Translations under genes and position numbers: made by a program | NCBI GenBank assembly: GCA_964415445.1 | Contig: CAYQAE010000091.1 | Coordinates: 1 to 6,993, forward strand | Length of the DNA stretch: 6,993 bases | Direction of reading: 5' to 3' | Origin: CAYQAE01 sp964415445 [NCBI: uncultured archaeon] | GTDB taxonomy: Archaea; CAYQAE01 | The notes under the pieces: generated by a model | Told to the model about the DNA's origin: nothing | Databases searched by the model: none | The model's input: the letters and a program-made list of their open reading frames with translations, nothing else | Shown: piece after piece, positions 5,788-6,993 of the stretch | How positions within the stretch are numbered: position 1 is the first letter of the stretch | Layout of the letters: each line of letters begins with the position of its first letter

Positions 5788-6993
5788 TTGATAGATCAAA
5801 TTTATCCTAAATATCAAAAAGAATTATTCACAAATAGAAAGGAAGAGTTAAATTTCTTAGAAAAGACAAAAAAGCAAATTGAAAAGTATCCAAAACACAT
5901 TAATATCGTTGGATTAAGAAAGATTGGAAAAACTTGGTTATTAAAAGAATTTTTAAGTAGGAATAGAGATCTAAAATTTGTTTATGTAAATGTGGAGGAA
6001 ATTATCACTTCACCTGAAATATTTGCTATAAAATGCATTGGAAAAATATGCTATTGGATATATGGCGGGAGAGAATTAGATTATATTGACTATTTTACAA
6101 TTTCCAATATGAATATTAAAATAAAATCAAAGTCAATAGATAAAGTACTCACAACTTACAACGATCTTATCAATAAAAGAAAAATTGATTATGCTTCTTT
6201 TCTAACGCTTATATTTTCTTTTGTGGAAGAGATAGCAGAGGAGATAAACAAAAAAATAATTGTAATATTTGATGAATTTCAAGATATACTTTCTATAAAT
6301 AATTATAGAAATGTAGATGTGCTAAAAATATACAGAAGATATGTTGAAAATGCAAATAATGTATCTTATTTTATCGTGGGGTCTTCTATAAGCCTTATGA
6401 AAAAAATTTTAGGTCATAATAGTCCGCTATTTGAATTATTTAAAGAACTTTCTTTAAAATATTTCTCAAGAGATGATTGTAGGATTTTAATAGAAAAAAT
6501 ATTGCCAAATATTGATGAAAAATCATCTAATTTGATCTATTATTTAACTAAGGGCCACCCTTTTTATATTATGAAGATTTGTGAAGATTTAATAGATAAG
6601 AAAATAGATGAAGATATCATAAAATCTACATTTATATCTCAGGTATTATCTAAAGAAAATGCGATCTACAAACATTGCTATTATGTGTATAAAATCTCTC
6701 TAAAAGAGGCTAGAGGTTACAATAACTTAAAAGTGGTCTTACAAATCTTATCACAAAATGAAGGATTAGGTGTACTTGAAATTTCTAAAATAGTGAAGAA
6801 ACCTACTCCTGCAATAGAAGATGCAGTTGAGGAGCTTATAAAAGTGGATTTACTAAAATATAATAGCGAAAAAAAGATATTTTTTATTGATCCTGTTTTT
6901 AGATATTGGGTAAGCTATTTTGAATTTGGAATAGAAATTGAAGATTTTTCATTAAAAAGGACTTTATTAGAACTAGTTAGAGATTTAGATAAA
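5788..6993 (+). CDS. archaeal-type P-loop ATPase (ATPase_2/AAA-like), 3' end beyond the window
   Basis: The frame is open from TTG 5788 to the right edge, giving 402 residues without a stop, so the C-terminus is missing. Visible elements: an N-terminal NR.EEL segment near 16-21, Walker A GLRKIGKT at 42-49, Walker B IIVIFDEFQD at 157-166, a sensor-like YFIVGSS at 194-200, KGHPFYI at 255-261, a winged-helix-like region near 312-358 and IDPVFRYW at 367-374. This order (GxRRxGKT, hhhhDEhq, GxP, wHTH, DPxFRYW) is that of the expanded archaeal ATPase family PF01637/COG1672. The biochemical roles of that family are mostly unknown, with STAND-like or mobile-element-related behaviour suspected. The only in-frame start before Walker A is TTG 5788; an upstream TGA at 5779-5781 closes the frame. 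It has its own promoter and operator array and is separate from the operon before it. Such genes are commonly multi-copy and patchily distributed. Confidence 0.85.
   Translation, partial: MIDQIYPKYQKELFTNRKEELNFLEKTKKQIEKYPKHINIVGLRKIGKTWLLKEFLSRNRDLKFVYVNVEEIITSPEIFAIKCIGKICYWIYGGRELDYIDYFTISNMNIKIKSKSIDKVLTTYNDLINKRKIDYASFLTLIFSFVEEIAEEINKKIIVIFDEFQDILSINNYRNVDVLKIYRRYVENANNVSYFIVGSSISLMKKILGHNSPLFELFKELSLKYFSRDDCRILIEKILPNIDEKSSNLIYYLTKGHPFYIMKICEDLIDKKIDEDIIKSTFISQVLSKENAIYKHCYYVYKISLKEARGYNNLKVVLQILSQNEGLGVLEISKIVKKPTPAIEDAVEELIKVDLLKYNSEKKIFFIDPVFRYWVSYFEFGIEIEDFSLKRTLLELVRDLDK

Noticed and set aside
1-6993. CRISPR array, insertion sequence, tRNA or rRNA genes
   Set aside because: No regularly spaced repeats, transposase motifs, terminal inverted repeats or tRNA/rRNA signatures were found on either strand.

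Overview
The window is AT-rich archaeal chromosome. Several genes point to Archaea: an archaeal/eukaryotic-type tyrosyl-tRNA synthetase, a RIO1-type kinase, a Dim2/Pno1-like double-KH protein, DNA topoisomerase VI subunit B, an archaeal GlmU-like two-domain sugar-1-phosphate nucleotidylyltransferase, and an archaeal-type P-loop ATPase. Ribosome-binding sites of the GGTGA type and T-tract terminators fit as well. The RIO1-KH-Top6B order is familiar from Euryarchaeota, so a low-GC euryarchaeote is the most likely source. I cannot name the lineage from this sequence.

Layout: positions 1-60 hold the charged C-terminal tail of an unidentified + strand gene. It converges on a small zinc-ribbon gene on the - strand (71-268). 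A 169-bp divergent region carries candidate promoters for both directions. A tightly packed + strand operon follows: tyrS (438-1502), rio1 (1508-2275), KH protein (2276-2839), top6B (2845-4392) and a GlmU-like gene (4407-5648). Gaps are 0 to 14 bp, and ribosome-binding sites sit on or just before the preceding stop codons. The first four genes are information-processing functions: tRNA charging, late small-subunit ribosome maturation (RIO1 and the KH protein are both 40S/30S maturation factors in characterised systems), and DNA topology. The last gene makes UDP- or dTDP-activated sugars for envelope glycans or protein glycosylation.

Two T-tracts after the GlmU-like gene mark the probable end of the operon. 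A 139-bp intergenic region then leads into an ATPase gene that starts at TTG 5788 and runs off the right edge. Directly upstream is the most striking non-coding structure in the window. Four 6-bp half-sites (AAGTCA / TGACTT / AAGTCA / TGACTT) are spaced exactly 8 bp apart, between a TATA-like element and the start codon. This looks like an operator for the ATPase gene, possibly for autoregulation by its own C-terminal winged-helix region.

Other points worth attention are the G-to-A change in the Bergerat G1 box of Top6B (DNATG where DNGxG is expected), the absence of top6A from its usual place after top6B, and the corrected starts of rio1, top6B and the zinc-ribbon gene. Most of the window is ordinary archaeal core genome; the operator-ATPase unit at the right end is the most accessory-looking part.
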